Of a stretch of DNA of 64,000 nt, positions 35,457 through 46,759 are shown piece by piece. Made by a program: the position numbers and the translations under genes. Position 1 is the first letter of the stretch, and every line of letters begins with the position of its first letter. The notes beneath the pieces are model-generated. The model saw only the letters and a list, made by a program, of their open reading frames with translations. It searched no databases and had not been told where the DNA came from. Source of the stretch: Phycisphaerales bacterium Planc_01 (lineage in GTDB: Bacteria > Planctomycetota > Phycisphaerae > Sedimentisphaerales > Anaerobacaceae); the NCBI GenBank assembly GCA_001603075.1, contig LVBB01000022.1, forward strand, positions 48,731-112,730, given 5' to 3'.

Positions 35457-37598
35457 TTACGGCTGGACGGCAAGACCCTCGTGGAGCACGGCCGAGGATC
35501 CGTCGGGATTGGTCACGCGGACGTCCCACACGGTCGGGATCAACCGTATGTCGTCGGCGACCGTCACGCGGGCCATGACCGAATTCGGACTGATGACCCG
35601 AGCGCTCGTGGCCGTGGGGGGCGGGCCTTCGCCGCCTTCGAAGGACACCTTCGCCCCATCGACGAAACCGGCCCCTCGAATGATGATCGAGCCGGGCATC
35701 CCCGACCGGACCGTCCGGGGCATGATCGAGGCAATGATCACGCCGGAGGATGACGCACCGGCAACGGTCAGGGGCATCCCCTCGGAATCGTTGTCCGAAT
35801 ACTCGTCGGATCTGTCATGACGTGCGGTGAGCGTGTGCACGCCGGCAGCGACGCCGCGCGTGTCCCACGTGTACGTCAGGTTCGCGCTTTGCCCGACCGA
35901 CAACCCCCCTCGAACGATCTGTGTCCCAATAACGACGTCATCGCCTGTATCGGAGGTCGTTGCATAGTCCGACGTCAGCGACACGGCGATATCCTCGACG
36001 ACGTCCTCGTCGCCGACGTTCTCGACGGCCACGACGATCTGTGCCGAATTGCCCTTCGTGACGCTGGCAGGACCGGTGACCGCCGTGACGGCAATGTCGA
36101 CAATGGGCGCGCGAACCGTCACGGAGACGCTCTTGCGGTCGTTCGTCGCGTCGTCGTCGGCCATGTCGTGCCGGGCGGTGAGGGTCTGTACGCCCGCGGG
36201 AACGTCGGTCGTATCCCAGGTGTAGGTCAACGTCACAGAGGCGCCGGGACTCAAGGACTCAGTGGTCTTCTTGGTCCCGATCGCGGCGCCGGCGCCCTTG
36301 CGGACCAGGGTCACCGTTACGCCGGCCGCACAATTTCGGTTGCCGACGTTCTCGACCGTCGCCATCACGTCGATGGAATCGCCCCGCACGACGAGATCGG
36401 CCACGCGGATCTCTGTGACAGCCAGGTCCACCACCGCCGGCGGCAGTGCGGCCTTCTCGGCTTGAACGAGGCCGTAACCGACCTGCGCGGCCGACAACGA
36501 GGGCAGCTTCTCGGCCGTCGCACGCAATCGGGCCCGCACGCCCGCGGCACTGTGAATCGCGAGCGACGGAGACGCCCAGACCAAAGCGGCGACGCCGGCC
36601 ACATGCGGACAGGCCATCGACGTGCCGCTGAAACTGGCATATCCGCCGTCGCGGTAGGTGGATCGGATATCCACGCCGGGAGCGGTCAACTCGACGGCCG
36701 GCCCCACACTGGAGAACGCCGCCAAGCGGTCCGCCGCATCGACGGCAGAGACCGCAATCACCGAGTCATAGGCCGCGGGGTAGCCGACGGCAACCCCGTC
36801 ATTGCCCGAAGCAGCGACAAGAAGCAGGCCCGCCTCACAGGCGGCGTCGCATGCCTCGCCGAGGGCCTGACTGAACTCCCCCGCAAAACTCATCGAGACG
36901 ATCTCGATGCCGTTGTCCACACACCACTCGAGCCCCTGAATCACGTCGCTGACGTATCCACTCCTGTCGTCGGCAAGCACCTTCACCGCCCAGAGCCGAA
37001 CCTGAGGCGCGACGCCGACGACCCCGAGGCTGTTGTTCAGGGCCGCCACGATCCCGGCGCAGTGCGTGCCGTGCCCTTCCTTGTCGGTCCAGTCGGCCCG
37101 CCTCGTACTGCCGTCCTTGAGGATGTTGCCCGTGCAGTTGATGCCGCCGGCGACTGACAGGTCCGGGTGATCCGCGTCGATCCCGGTATCCAGGATGGCC
37201 ACATCAATGCCGGCGCCGGAGGTGCAGCCGTACTCGGCGGCCCAGACCCGATCGGCGCCGATCCGCCCGATGTTCCAGGGGGTCTCCTGCGCAGTCGCAT
37301 GGACGCGCCGATCGCGCTCGACGTACGCAATCTCGGGGCGGCTTCTGATGCTGTCGAGCGTCTCATCGCTCATCGTCGCCAGAACGACCGGGAGCAGATG
37401 GTATGAGTGATCGACCTGCCCCCCCGCGCTGCGAATGACTTCGGCGAGGGTTTGCGGGCGATTGGATCCGACGACAGGGTGGAACCCGATGAGCACCTTG
37501 CGACCGACCGAATCGCTCTGGGCCGAAGTGCTCTGGACCTGACAGAACCCCATGAGAATCGGCAAGACGATTCTCAACGCTCTCCGTAGCGTCTCCAC
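35457..37598 (-). CDS. Secreted subtilisin-like (S8) serine protease with CARDB-like C-terminal repeats
   Basis: GTG at 37598 is chosen because AAGGAGGG lies about eight bases upstream and the product then opens with a signal peptide (LRRALRIVLPILMGFCQV). The 713-residue protein has an inhibitor-like propeptide (about 35-105) and an S8 catalytic domain with Asp137 (ILDTGID), His179 (GHGTHCAGI), the oxyanion Asn266 (AASGND) and Ser327 (GTSMACPHVAG). Two CARDB-type immunoglobulin-like repeats follow (VTEIRVADLVVRGD.., VTAVTGPASVTKG..), each with a YTWDT strand. The last 90 residues form an IPT/TIG-like domain (PRTVRSGMPGSIIIRGAGF). It probably degrades or processes extracellular proteins. Confidence 0.9.
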   Translation of the reverse strand: METLRRALRIVLPILMGFCQVQSTSAQSDSVGRKVLIGFHPVVGSNRPQTLAEVIRSAGGQVDHSYHLLPVVLATMSDETLDSIRSRPEIAYVERDRRVHATAQETPWNIGRIGADRVWAAEYGCTSGAGIDVAILDTGIDADHPDLSVAGGINCTGNILKDGSTRRADWTDKEGHGTHCAGIVAALNNSLGVVGVAPQVRLWAVKVLADDRSGYVSDVIQGLEWCVDNGIEIVSMSFAGEFSQALGEACDAACEAGLLLVAASGNDGVAVGYPAAYDSVIAVSAVDAADRLAAFSSVGPAVELTAPGVDIRSTYRDGGYASFSGTSMACPHVAGVAALVWASPSLAIHSAAGVRARLRATAEKLPSLSAAQVGYGLVQAEKAALPPAVVDLAVTEIRVADLVVRGDSIDVMATVENVGNRNCAAGVTVTLVRKGAGAAIGTKKTTESLSPGASVTLTYTWDTTDVPAGVQTLTARHDMADDDATNDRKSVSVTVRAPIVDIAVTAVTGPASVTKGNSAQIVVAVENVGDEDVVEDIAVSLTSDYATTSDTGDDVVIGTQIVRGGLSVGQSANLTYTWDTRGVAAGVHTLTARHDRSDEYSDNDSEGMPLTVAGASSSGVIIASIMPRTVRSGMPGSIIIRGAGFVDGAKVSFEGGEGPPPTATSARVISPNSVMARVTVADDIRLIPTVWDVRVTNPDGSSAVLHEGLAVQP

Positions 37599-37730
37599 GG
37601 TCGCACCCTCCTTACCGCACTTTGCACTACCTTCCCGGCGCACCTGCTCCCGCCCTCGAAACTCGCTCTTCGGCAAGGAGGTGCAGCACATTCTGGACAC
37701 ATGGTTCGGCACGACCCTTCTCGTGCCACC

Positions 37731-37758
37731 CTTATATCAGACTCGGGAGATTTGTCAA
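37731..37758 (-). promoter_or_regulatory. Promoter of the subtilase gene
   Basis: On the minus strand TTGACA (37758-37753) and TATAAG (37736-37731) have a 16-base spacer. The predicted start near 37724 leaves a leader of about 126 bases before GTG 37598. Nothing else was recognised in the 306-base gap to 37904. Confidence 0.55.
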
Positions 37759-37904
37759 TTGTGGAAAGTACGTATTGTAAACTGGGCTGCTCGCGGGCCA
37801 TGGGAAGGCGGCAGGCAGACGGCGACGTCACCCTGAAGAGCCAGAGATGGAAACGGACGCAGATCGACCGCGGCTGTCGGGCTCGTGCAAGCGATGGAGC
37901 ACCA

Positions 37905-38498
37905 TCAGCCGGCGCGATCGGCGGTGGTGCCGCGTGTCCCTACCTTCGGCTGAAGGACCTGAGCGCTGAAGTCGGCGGCGATATCCCGACAGGCGTCGCC
38001 CAGCTTCTCGGTGGCGATCACGCACATCAGGTGGCGCGACAGGACCGTCAGCTCATCGGTCTTGGGCAGTTGTTCGATCATCGCCATCAACTGCCTCATC
38101 CCCACCTCGAGGGGCTGATCTCGCTGGAGCAGGCCGGCGTTGATGATGTAGCGCCACGCCTGGGCCAGCGTCGTGAGCATGTTCATCTGCGGCCCATGCT
38201 CCAGCACCACCACCGACAGACCGATCGCCATCATGTTGCCCTCGTCGTCAAGGAGCGACTGGGTGACGATCTTGATCGTCCACTGCGGGTTCTGCTCGAC
38301 CAGACGGACACCCTCATAGGACCCGAAGGCCTCAGCCACGTGTTGGCGAATCGCTTCGGCCAGCGGCTCCGGGGCGTTGACTTCGAGACGGATCGACGCC
38401 GTGGGTCTCGATGGCCCGGGCGCTGCGCCGTTCGGACCGTAGGATGCGGATGTGATCAGAGACGTGCTGCACAACAGGAAAAGAACGGCCGGGTTCAT
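37905..38498 (-). CDS. Small exported protein of unknown function
   Basis: ATG 38498 follows AGGAGG at normal distance and opens a signal peptide (MNPAVLFLLCSTSLITSASY). The mature part of about 175 residues shows no family that can be named. A segment ASIRLEVNAPEPLAEAIRQH followed by ..VEQNPQWTIKIVTQ resembles the start of small planctomycete proteins in which a domain of about 100 residues senses or binds in the periplasm, but this is weak. It has its own good promoter and is divergent from rho. Confidence 0.6.
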   Translation of the reverse strand: MNPAVLFLLCSTSLITSASYGPNGAAPGPSRPTASIRLEVNAPEPLAEAIRQHVAEAFGSYEGVRLVEQNPQWTIKIVTQSLLDDEGNMMAIGLSVVVLEHGPQMNMLTTLAQAWRYIINAGLLQRDQPLEVGMRQLMAMIEQLPKTDELTVLSRHLMCVIATEKLGDACRDIAADFSAQVLQPKVGTRGTTADRAG

Positions 38499-38591
38499 CT
38501 TATGCCTCCTCCATTGCAATCATGAACGATGAACGCTTACAGAACCCCGCAAGAGGCCTACATGCCCTTGCTTCCCTGGTTCCACCGGCTG

Positions 38592-38619
38592 ATTATAGGT
38601 CCTTCGGCCGCCAAGTCAA
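38592..38619 (-). promoter_or_regulatory. Promoter of the small exported protein gene
   Basis: On the minus strand TTGACT (38619-38614) and TATAAT (38597-38592) are 16 bases apart; the predicted start near 38585 gives a leader of about 87 bases to ATG 38498. Confidence 0.6.
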
Positions 38620-38742
38620 GTGTTTCGTCGCCGCTGAGATCGACAATCTGTGGAATACGATCGAGCCGGAGCCGCCAAGCCCGCGTCCGAAGCAGGTCCT
38701 GCCGCGAAAAAGGGGTGCTTTGGATTCATCGAAACGTACCCT

Positions 38743-38770
38743 TTGCCAACGCGGACGAATGTGCTATGAT
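38743..38770 (+). promoter_or_regulatory. Promoter of the rho-hemW-lepA operon
   Basis: TTGCCA (38743-38748) and TATGAT (38765-38770) are separated by 16 bases, predicting a start near 38777 and a leader of about 49 bases to the rho ATG at 38826. Together with the divergent promoter at 38592 this accounts for the 327-base intergenic region. Confidence 0.5.
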
Positions 38771-38825
38771 ACGCCGGTTTCGCTCGATCACTCGTTTTCA
38801 GCGACGTTTCCCTTGGAAGGTTTCG

Positions 38826-39944
38826 ATGGCCGACACAGTTACTGGAATATTGAAGCACGTTGCCAAGCGGCAGTTCGCCGTGCGGACAGCCGAGCGGTCA
38901 TACCGGCCGGGGCCGGTCGAACTGATGGTCCATCCGGAGGTCGCGAAACGCGTTCCTTTGGTCGAGGGCGCCGCCGTCACCGGCCAGATCGAGAGGAAGA
39001 AGGGCAAACCCAGCCTGGCGACCGTCGAGACGATCGGCGGCCTGACCCCCGACGCCTTCCGCAAACGCCCGCACTTCGCCGATTTGACGGCCGTCGATCC
39101 CCACGAGCGGTTCGACCTGGGCAGTTGCGGCCAGGTGAGCATGCGGATCGTCGATCTGATCGCTCCCATCGGCAAAGGCACGCGACAGTTGATCGTCTCG
39201 CCCCCGAAGGCGGGCAAGACCATCCTGCTCGAACAAATCGTCCTTGCCGTTCGCCACTGCTCGCCCCAAAGCCGGGTCATCGTCCTGCTGCTCGATGAGC
39301 GTCCCGAAGAAGTGACCCACTTTCGACGGGCGGTGGAGGGGGCGGAGGTGGTTTCGAGCACCAGCGATCACACCGCCGACGAGCACACGGAACTGGCCGA
39401 ACTGATGCTGGCCCATGTGCAGACCGAACTCGAGTGCGGCCGGGAGGTCGTCCTGCTGATCGACAGCCTGACACGGATGGGTCGGGCGTTCAACAACCGG
39501 ACCCGCCGGCGAGGCGCCCCGCGCGGTCATACGATGAGCGGCGGCCTGGAAGCGGGCATCCTCGAAGTGCCGCGCCGTCTCTTCGGTCTGGCCCGCAACG
39601 TCGAGAATGGAGGGTCCATCACGATCATCGCCACCTGCCTGACCAACACGGGTTCGCGCATGGACCAGTTGATCTTCGAGGAGTTCAAGGGCACCGGCAA
39701 CAGCGAGATCGTGCTGGATCGGACGCTGGCCGAGGCAAGGGTCTTTCCGGCGGTCGACATCCCCGCCAGCGGGACACGCAAGGAGACCAAGCTGTACGAC
39801 GACAAACGCAGCCATGGCCTGATTACGCTGCGACGTGTGCTGGCGAACTACGGCCCTCGCGACGCGATGGAGGCGCTGTTCAAGCTGCTCAAGAGGTATC
39901 CGACCAATGAGGAATTTCTGGAGAGTATGAGCTCTCAGAGTTGA
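38826..39944 (+). CDS. rho: Transcription termination factor Rho
   Basis: Rho is the hexameric RNA helicase that ends transcription of untranslated RNA. The ATG at 38826 has GGAAGG just upstream. The 372-residue product lacks long N-terminal insertions. The RNA-binding part is at about 1-100 (VHPEVAKRVPLVEGA). The ATPase core has the Walker A loop SPPKAGKT, the LLLDERPEEVT strand, Walker B VVLLIDSLTRM and the R-loop segment RRRGAPRGHTMSGG, ending with GTRKETKLY. It starts a cluster with hemW six bases downstream and lepA. Confidence 0.96.
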   Translation: MADTVTGILKHVAKRQFAVRTAERSYRPGPVELMVHPEVAKRVPLVEGAAVTGQIERKKGKPSLATVETIGGLTPDAFRKRPHFADLTAVDPHERFDLGSCGQVSMRIVDLIAPIGKGTRQLIVSPPKAGKTILLEQIVLAVRHCSPQSRVIVLLLDERPEEVTHFRRAVEGAEVVSSTSDHTADEHTELAELMLAHVQTELECGREVVLLIDSLTRMGRAFNNRTRRRGAPRGHTMSGGLEAGILEVPRRLFGLARNVENGGSITIIATCLTNTGSRMDQLIFEEFKGTGNSEIVLDRTLAEARVFPAVDIPASGTRKETKLYDDKRSHGLITLRRVLANYGPRDAMEALFKLLKRYPTNEEFLESMSSQS

Positions 39945-39950
39945 CCGCCC

Positions 39951-41102
39951 GTGAGTCCACATTCGGCACCATCCGACGACGAGGCCCCCGGCCTTTATCT
40001 GCACGTACCGTTCTGCGCGAGCAAGTGCGGATACTGCGGGTTCTATTCGCAGCCGACGGCCGGCCGGGACATGCATCGGCTCGTCACGGCCTTGTTGACG
40101 GAAGTCCGACGACATCATGCGACCCCGGCGGTGCGGACGATCTACATCGGCGGCGGCAGCCCGACCAGCCTGCCGGTGGATCTGCTGGCCAGGCTCGTCG
40201 AGACCGTTGCGTCGGCATGGCCCGACGCGAGGGAATTCACGGTCGAGTGCAATCCGGGACAGGCCGGCGTCGAGATGCTCTCGGTGCTGGCTCGTTGCGG
40301 CGTCAATCGGCTCTCGTTCGGCGTGCAGTCCTTCCACGCCGGCGAACTGGAACTGCTCGGCCGGCGGCACAGCGTCGATGATGCGTTGCGGTCGGTCCGC
40401 CAGGCCCAGGATCTGGGATTCGCGAACGTGGGGATCGATCTGATCTTTGCCGTTCCGGGCTCGACGCTCGATTCGTGGCAGCAATGCCTGGAATCGGCGC
40501 TCTCGCTGGGCATACAGCATATCTCGGCGTACAGCCTGAGCTTCGAGCCGGGAACGCCTCTGTACGAGGCCCGCCGACTGGGCCGAATCGACAGCGTCGA
40601 GGAGGACACGGACCGGGCGATGTACGAACTGGCCATCGACCTGCTGGCGGCGGCGGGGTTGGCACAATACGAGATCTCCAACTTCGCACGAGAAGGATTC
40701 GAGTGCCGTCACAACATGGGATGTTGGGAGAATCGACCGTATATCGGCATCGGTCCGTCGGCAGCCTCGTACTGGCTCGGCGAACGGACCGCGAACGTGG
40801 CCGACATCGACGCGTATATCCGCAGGATAGAGGCCGGCCTGACGGCGACCGAACAGCGGCAGCAGCCGAATCACGACGATTGCATCTGTGAGACGGCCGT
40901 CCTGAACCTGCGGACCCGTAGAGGCGTCGATCCAGCCGATTTCCAGCGCAGGACCGGAGCGGATTTCCGAAAAGTCTTCGCGGCCTCGCTGCATCGGCAC
41001 GAACGCGACGGGCTCGTGGAGACCCAGGCCGGCCGGATTCGACTGGCGCGAAGGGCCCTGGCCGTCGCCGATTCGGTTTTGTGTGACTTTTCATCGCTTT
41101 GA
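39951..41102 (+). CDS. hemW: Radical SAM heme chaperone HemW
   Basis: HemW is related to oxygen-independent coproporphyrinogen oxidase (HemN) and delivers heme to membrane proteins. The 383-residue protein binds a 4Fe-4S cluster through Cys22, Cys26 and Cys29 (CASKCGYC), preceded by LYLHVPF. IYIGGGSPTSLP is the GGxP SAM-binding strand. RLSFGVQSF and NVGIDLIFAVPG are shared with HemN. The HNMGCWENRPYIGIG motif and the short length separate it from HemN. The start is GTG, six bases after rho; hemW next to lepA is a common bacterial arrangement. Confidence 0.93.
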   Translation: MSPHSAPSDDEAPGLYLHVPFCASKCGYCGFYSQPTAGRDMHRLVTALLTEVRRHHATPAVRTIYIGGGSPTSLPVDLLARLVETVASAWPDAREFTVECNPGQAGVEMLSVLARCGVNRLSFGVQSFHAGELELLGRRHSVDDALRSVRQAQDLGFANVGIDLIFAVPGSTLDSWQQCLESALSLGIQHISAYSLSFEPGTPLYEARRLGRIDSVEEDTDRAMYELAIDLLAAAGLAQYEISNFAREGFECRHNMGCWENRPYIGIGPSAASYWLGERTANVADIDAYIRRIEAGLTATEQRQQPNHDDCICETAVLNLRTRRGVDPADFQRRTGADFRKVFAASLHRHERDGLVETQAGRIRLARRALAVADSVLCDFSSL

Positions 41103-41112
41103 GGAACGCCGC

Positions 41113-42909
<1,797 letters not shown>

Positions 42910-42949
42910 CCTTGGGGATGGGTTTTCGTTCATGAATCGGCAGGAATTC

Positions 42950-42979
42950 TTGACGTTGAAGAATCGTGCATGGTATAGT
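42950..42979 (+). promoter_or_regulatory. Candidate promoter for the nitronate monooxygenase-like gene
   Basis: TTGACG (42950-42955) and TATAGT (42974-42979) are 18 bases apart; predicted start near 42986, with a leader of about 185 bases. Confidence 0.5.
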
Positions 42980-43169
42980 GATCGTAGAATGAAGGCGTGT
43001 ATCTGTTTTTGTACCCTCATGGGTTAGAGCTTTCGGCGCCGACTGAACATCTCGCATCCGACTCCTCTTGATTGCCCCTCTCGGTACATCTTCCGAGCAC
43101 TCTTTTTGTCGGACCCGGTACGGGTTCGGTGGCTTCCGGCGCGGCTTTTGCATCAACGACGTTCTTTGA

Positions 43170-44291
43170 ATGGGGTACATCATGTGCCAGGATTATCATA
43201 TACCGGCCCTGAAGATAGGGGATTTGGAAATCCGCCTGCCGATCATACAGGGCGGGATGGGCGTAAGGGTCTCGGGGGCGGGCCTTGCCGCCGCCGTCGC
43301 CAACGCCGGTTGCGCCGGAGTCATCGCCAGCGCCGGACTGGGCTTGTTCGAGGATCTCCGCGGCTGCCAATCCCAGCGGCTGGGGGAAGACATCCTCCGC
43401 AGCGAGATCCGAAAGGCCCGGCAGCTCACCGATGGAGTCATCGGTGTCAATATCATGGTGGCTTTGTCGAACTACGAGCCGCTTGTGAAGGTGGCCGCCG
43501 AAGAACGGGTGGACATGATCGTCTCCGGGGCAGGACTGCCGCTGTCCCTGCCGGAATACGTCGGCAACAGCCCCACGAAGCTGGTCCCGATCGTCTCGTC
43601 GGCGCGCACGTTTCAGATCATCTGCAAACGCTGGCAAAACCACTTCCACCGGCTGCCCGATGCCGTAGTCGTGGAGGGCACTCAGGCCGGCGGGCATCTC
43701 GGGTATTCTCCGCAGAGCCTCGCCGACGATTCGGCGCCCACACTCGAACAGACGGTGACCGAGGTCGTCGTCGTGGCCAATTCGTTCTTCCCGGCCATCC
43801 CGGTAATCGCCGCCGGGGGCATCTTCGACGGTCAGGATATCGCCCGATTCCTCCGGCTGGGTGCTGCCGGCGTCCAAATGGCCACGCGCTTCGTCTGCAC
43901 CGATGAATGCGACGTCCACGACAACTTCAAGCAGGCGTATCTGGACGCCGGTCCCGAGGACATTACCCTCATCGACAGCCCCGTCGGGCTTCCCGGGCGC
44001 GTCATCAACAATGCGTTCGTCGAGAGCATCAAGCGGGGCGAAACCAAGCCGTTCCTCTGCAAGAGCCAGTGCCTGCGAAGCTGCGACCCCCGAAAGGCCC
44101 CCTACTGCATCGCCGAGGTCCTGGCGAAAGCCGCGATGGGTAAACTGGACGAGTCCTTCGCCTTTGCCGGATCGAATGCCTGTCGATGCAACGAAATCGT
44201 CCCGGTCAAGGCATTGGTGGCCGAACTGACCCGTGAACTGGCCCTGGCGCTGGCTGCAGAACAGGCCTGTTCACCGGCCAAGGTCGCCTGA
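43170..44291 (+). CDS. Nitronate monooxygenase / FabK-like FMN enzyme
   Basis: The protein (373 residues) is a TIM-barrel flavoprotein of the NMO/2-nitropropane dioxygenase group. Motifs in order: LPIIQGGMGVRVSGAGLA at the N-terminus, GVNIMVALSNYE, VVVEGTQAGGHLGYS with the catalytic-type His, VIAAGGIFDGQDI and GAAGVQMATRFVCT for FMN phosphate binding. The C-terminal SQCLRSCDPRKAPYC carries a cysteine cluster unlike classical NMOs and found in relatives often annotated only as nitronate monooxygenase. The exact substrate is uncertain. ATG at 43182 is an alternative start. Confidence 0.85.
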   Translation: MGYIMCQDYHIPALKIGDLEIRLPIIQGGMGVRVSGAGLAAAVANAGCAGVIASAGLGLFEDLRGCQSQRLGEDILRSEIRKARQLTDGVIGVNIMVALSNYEPLVKVAAEERVDMIVSGAGLPLSLPEYVGNSPTKLVPIVSSARTFQIICKRWQNHFHRLPDAVVVEGTQAGGHLGYSPQSLADDSAPTLEQTVTEVVVVANSFFPAIPVIAAGGIFDGQDIARFLRLGAAGVQMATRFVCTDECDVHDNFKQAYLDAGPEDITLIDSPVGLPGRVINNAFVESIKRGETKPFLCKSQCLRSCDPRKAPYCIAEVLAKAAMGKLDESFAFAGSNACRCNEIVPVKALVAELTRELALALAAEQACSPAKVA

Positions 44292-44349
44292 GGCGCAACA
44301 GAAAGGTGTCCGCGTCGTCTCCGCTCTCGGGAAAAGGCTGACGGCCGGC

Positions 44350-44817
44350 CTATGAGCGGCCGGACGAGGAACGCTTCCAGGGCGACGGGGCCCGGGAGGC
44401 GCCTTTCTTGCGGAATTCCTGAATCCGGCCCTTGCCGGGCTTGCGCTTGGGGCGAAAGGCCGGCTTGGGAGGCTGTCCACCGGCCATGATGAACAGCGCC
44501 TTGGTGCAGGCGTCACGTGTGGTGCGATCGGTGTGTTTGAGCCCTGCGGTCAAGACATCCGACGCCATCTTCCTCATGCGGCCCTTCATGCTCCGAAGGC
44601 CATAGGCCGCCGCCTTCTTGGCGGTCCTCGGGAAATTTCCGAACAGGACCTCCTTGAGAATCTCCAGGCCGTCTTCCTGCATCCACGACAGATTGAACGC
44701 CGCCAGACGCGCGGTGCTGACGTTGTCGGCGAACAGCCTCTCCCGCAGTTTGTTGAGCAGTTCGATCGCGGCCTCGTCCTTCTCCCTGCCGGAAGGTTTC
44801 CTTTTCTCGAGCTTCAT
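44350..44817 (-). CDS. Small basic protein with HEAT-like repeat region
   Basis: ATG 44817 follows GGAGG and gives a 155-residue product. The middle (about 25-105) has two or three helical repeats such as DNVSTARLAAFNLSWMQEDG and RTAKKAAAYGLRSMKGRM, which look like HEAT or armadillo units. The C-terminal 40 residues are strongly basic and Pro-rich (KPAFRPKRKPGKGR), suggesting nucleic-acid or ribosome contact. No named family is recognised. It is convergent with the nitronate monooxygenase gene. Confidence 0.55.
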   Translation of the reverse strand: MKLEKRKPSGREKDEAAIELLNKLRERLFADNVSTARLAAFNLSWMQEDGLEILKEVLFGNFPRTAKKAAAYGLRSMKGRMRKMASDVLTAGLKHTDRTTRDACTKALFIMAGGQPPKPAFRPKRKPGKGRIQEFRKKGASRAPSPWKRSSSGRS

Positions 44818-45078
44818 AGAGCCCTCCATGTCAAGCATCCATGCTTTGTACCCTGCCTCCTCCCTGCGCGGATAGAGGCTCGTGCTCTCTCGTGGCGCTG
44901 CCCGTTCCCAGATGTCCCCACACCCCACAATCCGGAGGCCGCGAGACAAGAATCGAGGACCGCAGACCGGTTTGGGACATGAGTCTACTGCACAGACCCG
45001 CTCGAACGCAAGAGACAAGCTGGAAAAAATCCCACGACCGCGCCGCATGATCGATCAGACCTACCGTCCAGGCCGCCC

Positions 45079-45107
45079 TTGAGACAGACCGGCCGAACCG
45101 GTACAAT
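45079..45107 (+). promoter_or_regulatory. Promoter of the PQQ-propeller protein gene
   Basis: TTGAGA (45079-45084) and TACAAT (45102-45107) are 17 bases apart; predicted start near 45114. It lies in the 387-base divergent gap 44818-45204, which holds no other recognisable feature. Confidence 0.5.
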
Positions 45108-45204
45108 GCAGGTACGTATGTGACAGAAAACTCTCAGAGGGCAATACCCCGGGGCCTCTATGCGACGACGACCAAGCCGTCAAAGACCACACCGACGAAC
45201 CGCC

Positions 45205-46746
45205 ATGCAAATCGACCCGAAACGATCCAATCCTCTCGCTCGCCGCAGGGTGTTCGCCGGTCTTCTGCTCCTGGCAATCGGGACCATCGCAGCGCCGGTC
45301 CGCGCCGCCGATGCGCCCCAGTGGGGCCGGCAATACAGCCGCAACATGGTTTCACCCGAGACAGGACTGCCCGACCGCTTCGATCCGGCCACGGGCGAAA
45401 ATGTCAAATGGATCGTCCCGCTGGGCAGCCAGACCTATGCGACCCCCATCATCGCAGGGGGCAAGGTGCTCATCGGCACCAACAACGACGATCCCCGCGA
45501 CGAAGACCACAAAGGCGATCGCGGCATCCTGCTGTGCCTGAACGAGTCCGACGGCTCGTTGTGCTGGCAACTGATCGCACCGAAGCTCTCCGACGACATC
45601 TACAAGGACTGGCCCAGAGCCGGAATGTGTTCGCCGCCCACCGTCGAGGGCGATCGCGTGTATATGGTGACCAATCGCAACGAGGTGGTCTGCCTCGACC
45701 TGTACGGCCTGGCCAACGGCAACGACGGTCCCTATCGCGACGAGGCCCGGCGCATGGTCCCCGCCGACAAGGAGCCCCTGCCCCTGAAGGACACCGACGC
45801 CGATGTCATCTGGCTCTACGACATCCCCGCCGAGATCGGTGTGTTCCCGCACGATTCGGCCCATTGTTCGATCCTCATCCTCGGGCAGTTTCTCTACATC
45901 AACACCAATAGCGGCCTGACCGGCACGCACAAGGACGTCCGCACACCCGAGGGCCCGAGCCTGATCGTGCTCGACAAGGCCACCGGGCGGCTGGTCGCCC
46001 GCGATGACGAGAACATCGGCCCGAACATCATCCACTCGACGTGGTCGTCTCCGGCGGTCGGCCAGGTGGACGGCCGGAAGCGCGTGTTCTTCTGCGGGGG
46101 GGACGGCGTCTGTTACGCCTTCGAGCCCGTGCCATCGGCCCCGGCCGGCGGCATCGCAAAGCTCCAACGTCTGTGGCGATTCGATTGCGACCCGACGGCG
46201 CCCAAGGAGAACGTCCAGCAGTACAACGGGAATCGCCAAGTGAGCCCGAGCAACATCAAGAGCATGCCCGTCTTCCACAACGACCGCCTGTACGTCACCG
46301 TCGGCGGCGACATCTGGTGGGGCAAGCCGCTGGCCTGGCTCCAGTGCATCGACGCGACGCGGACGGGCGACACCACCGGCGACGGCCCGATCTGGGCCTT
46401 TGCGATGCCGTCCCACTGCTGCTCGACGCCGTCGATCTGGAACGGCATGGCCTTCGTCGCCGACTGCGACGGCAACGTGCACTGCGTCGATATCGAAACG
46501 GGAAAACCGCACTGGACGCACAAGTGCGACGGCGAGATCTGGGCCTCGACGCTCGTGGCCGACGGAAAGGTCTACATCGGGACGCGACGGCGGGACTTCT
46601 GGGTCCTGGCGGCCGACAAGGACAAGAGAGTCCTCCATTCGGTCCGGCTCGACAGCCCGATGGCGGGCAGTCCGGTGGCGGCCAACGGCGTCCTGTACAT
46701 CGCTACGATGAAGAGCCTCTACGCCGTGCAGCAGAGCGCCAAGTGA
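45205..46746 (+). CDS. Exported PQQ-like beta-propeller protein
   Basis: The 513-residue protein starts with a Tat-like signal (ARRRVFAGLLLLAIG..) and continues with PQWGRQYSRNMVSPETGLP, the usual opening of planctomycete PQQ-binding-like propellers. Blades are marked by repeated (V/L)xCLDxxTG-type strands, for example GILLCLNESDGSLCW, CVDIETGKPHWTH and NGVLYIATMKSLYAVQ near the end. Quinoprotein dehydrogenase residues are not evident, so binding or scaffolding may be its role. ATG 45205 is used because the longer alternative (45160) adds an Arg-rich stretch before the signal; neither start has a clear ribosome site. Confidence 0.75.
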   Translation: MQIDPKRSNPLARRRVFAGLLLLAIGTIAAPVRAADAPQWGRQYSRNMVSPETGLPDRFDPATGENVKWIVPLGSQTYATPIIAGGKVLIGTNNDDPRDEDHKGDRGILLCLNESDGSLCWQLIAPKLSDDIYKDWPRAGMCSPPTVEGDRVYMVTNRNEVVCLDLYGLANGNDGPYRDEARRMVPADKEPLPLKDTDADVIWLYDIPAEIGVFPHDSAHCSILILGQFLYINTNSGLTGTHKDVRTPEGPSLIVLDKATGRLVARDDENIGPNIIHSTWSSPAVGQVDGRKRVFFCGGDGVCYAFEPVPSAPAGGIAKLQRLWRFDCDPTAPKENVQQYNGNRQVSPSNIKSMPVFHNDRLYVTVGGDIWWGKPLAWLQCIDATRTGDTTGDGPIWAFAMPSHCCSTPSIWNGMAFVADCDGNVHCVDIETGKPHWTHKCDGEIWASTLVADGKVYIGTRRRDFWVLAADKDKRVLHSVRLDSPMAGSPVAANGVLYIATMKSLYAVQQSAK

Positions 46747-46759
46747 CCCCATCCGGCTG

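Noticed and set aside
38898..41000. A 700-codon minus-strand frame opposite rho and hemW
   Set aside because: Rho and HemW are complete with all catalytic motifs on the plus strand; the opposite frame has no motif.
41083..41112. Upstream GTG start for lepA
   Set aside because: It overlaps hemW by 20 bases and adds ten residues not seen in LepA, whereas TTG 41113 has a GAGG site and gives the family length.
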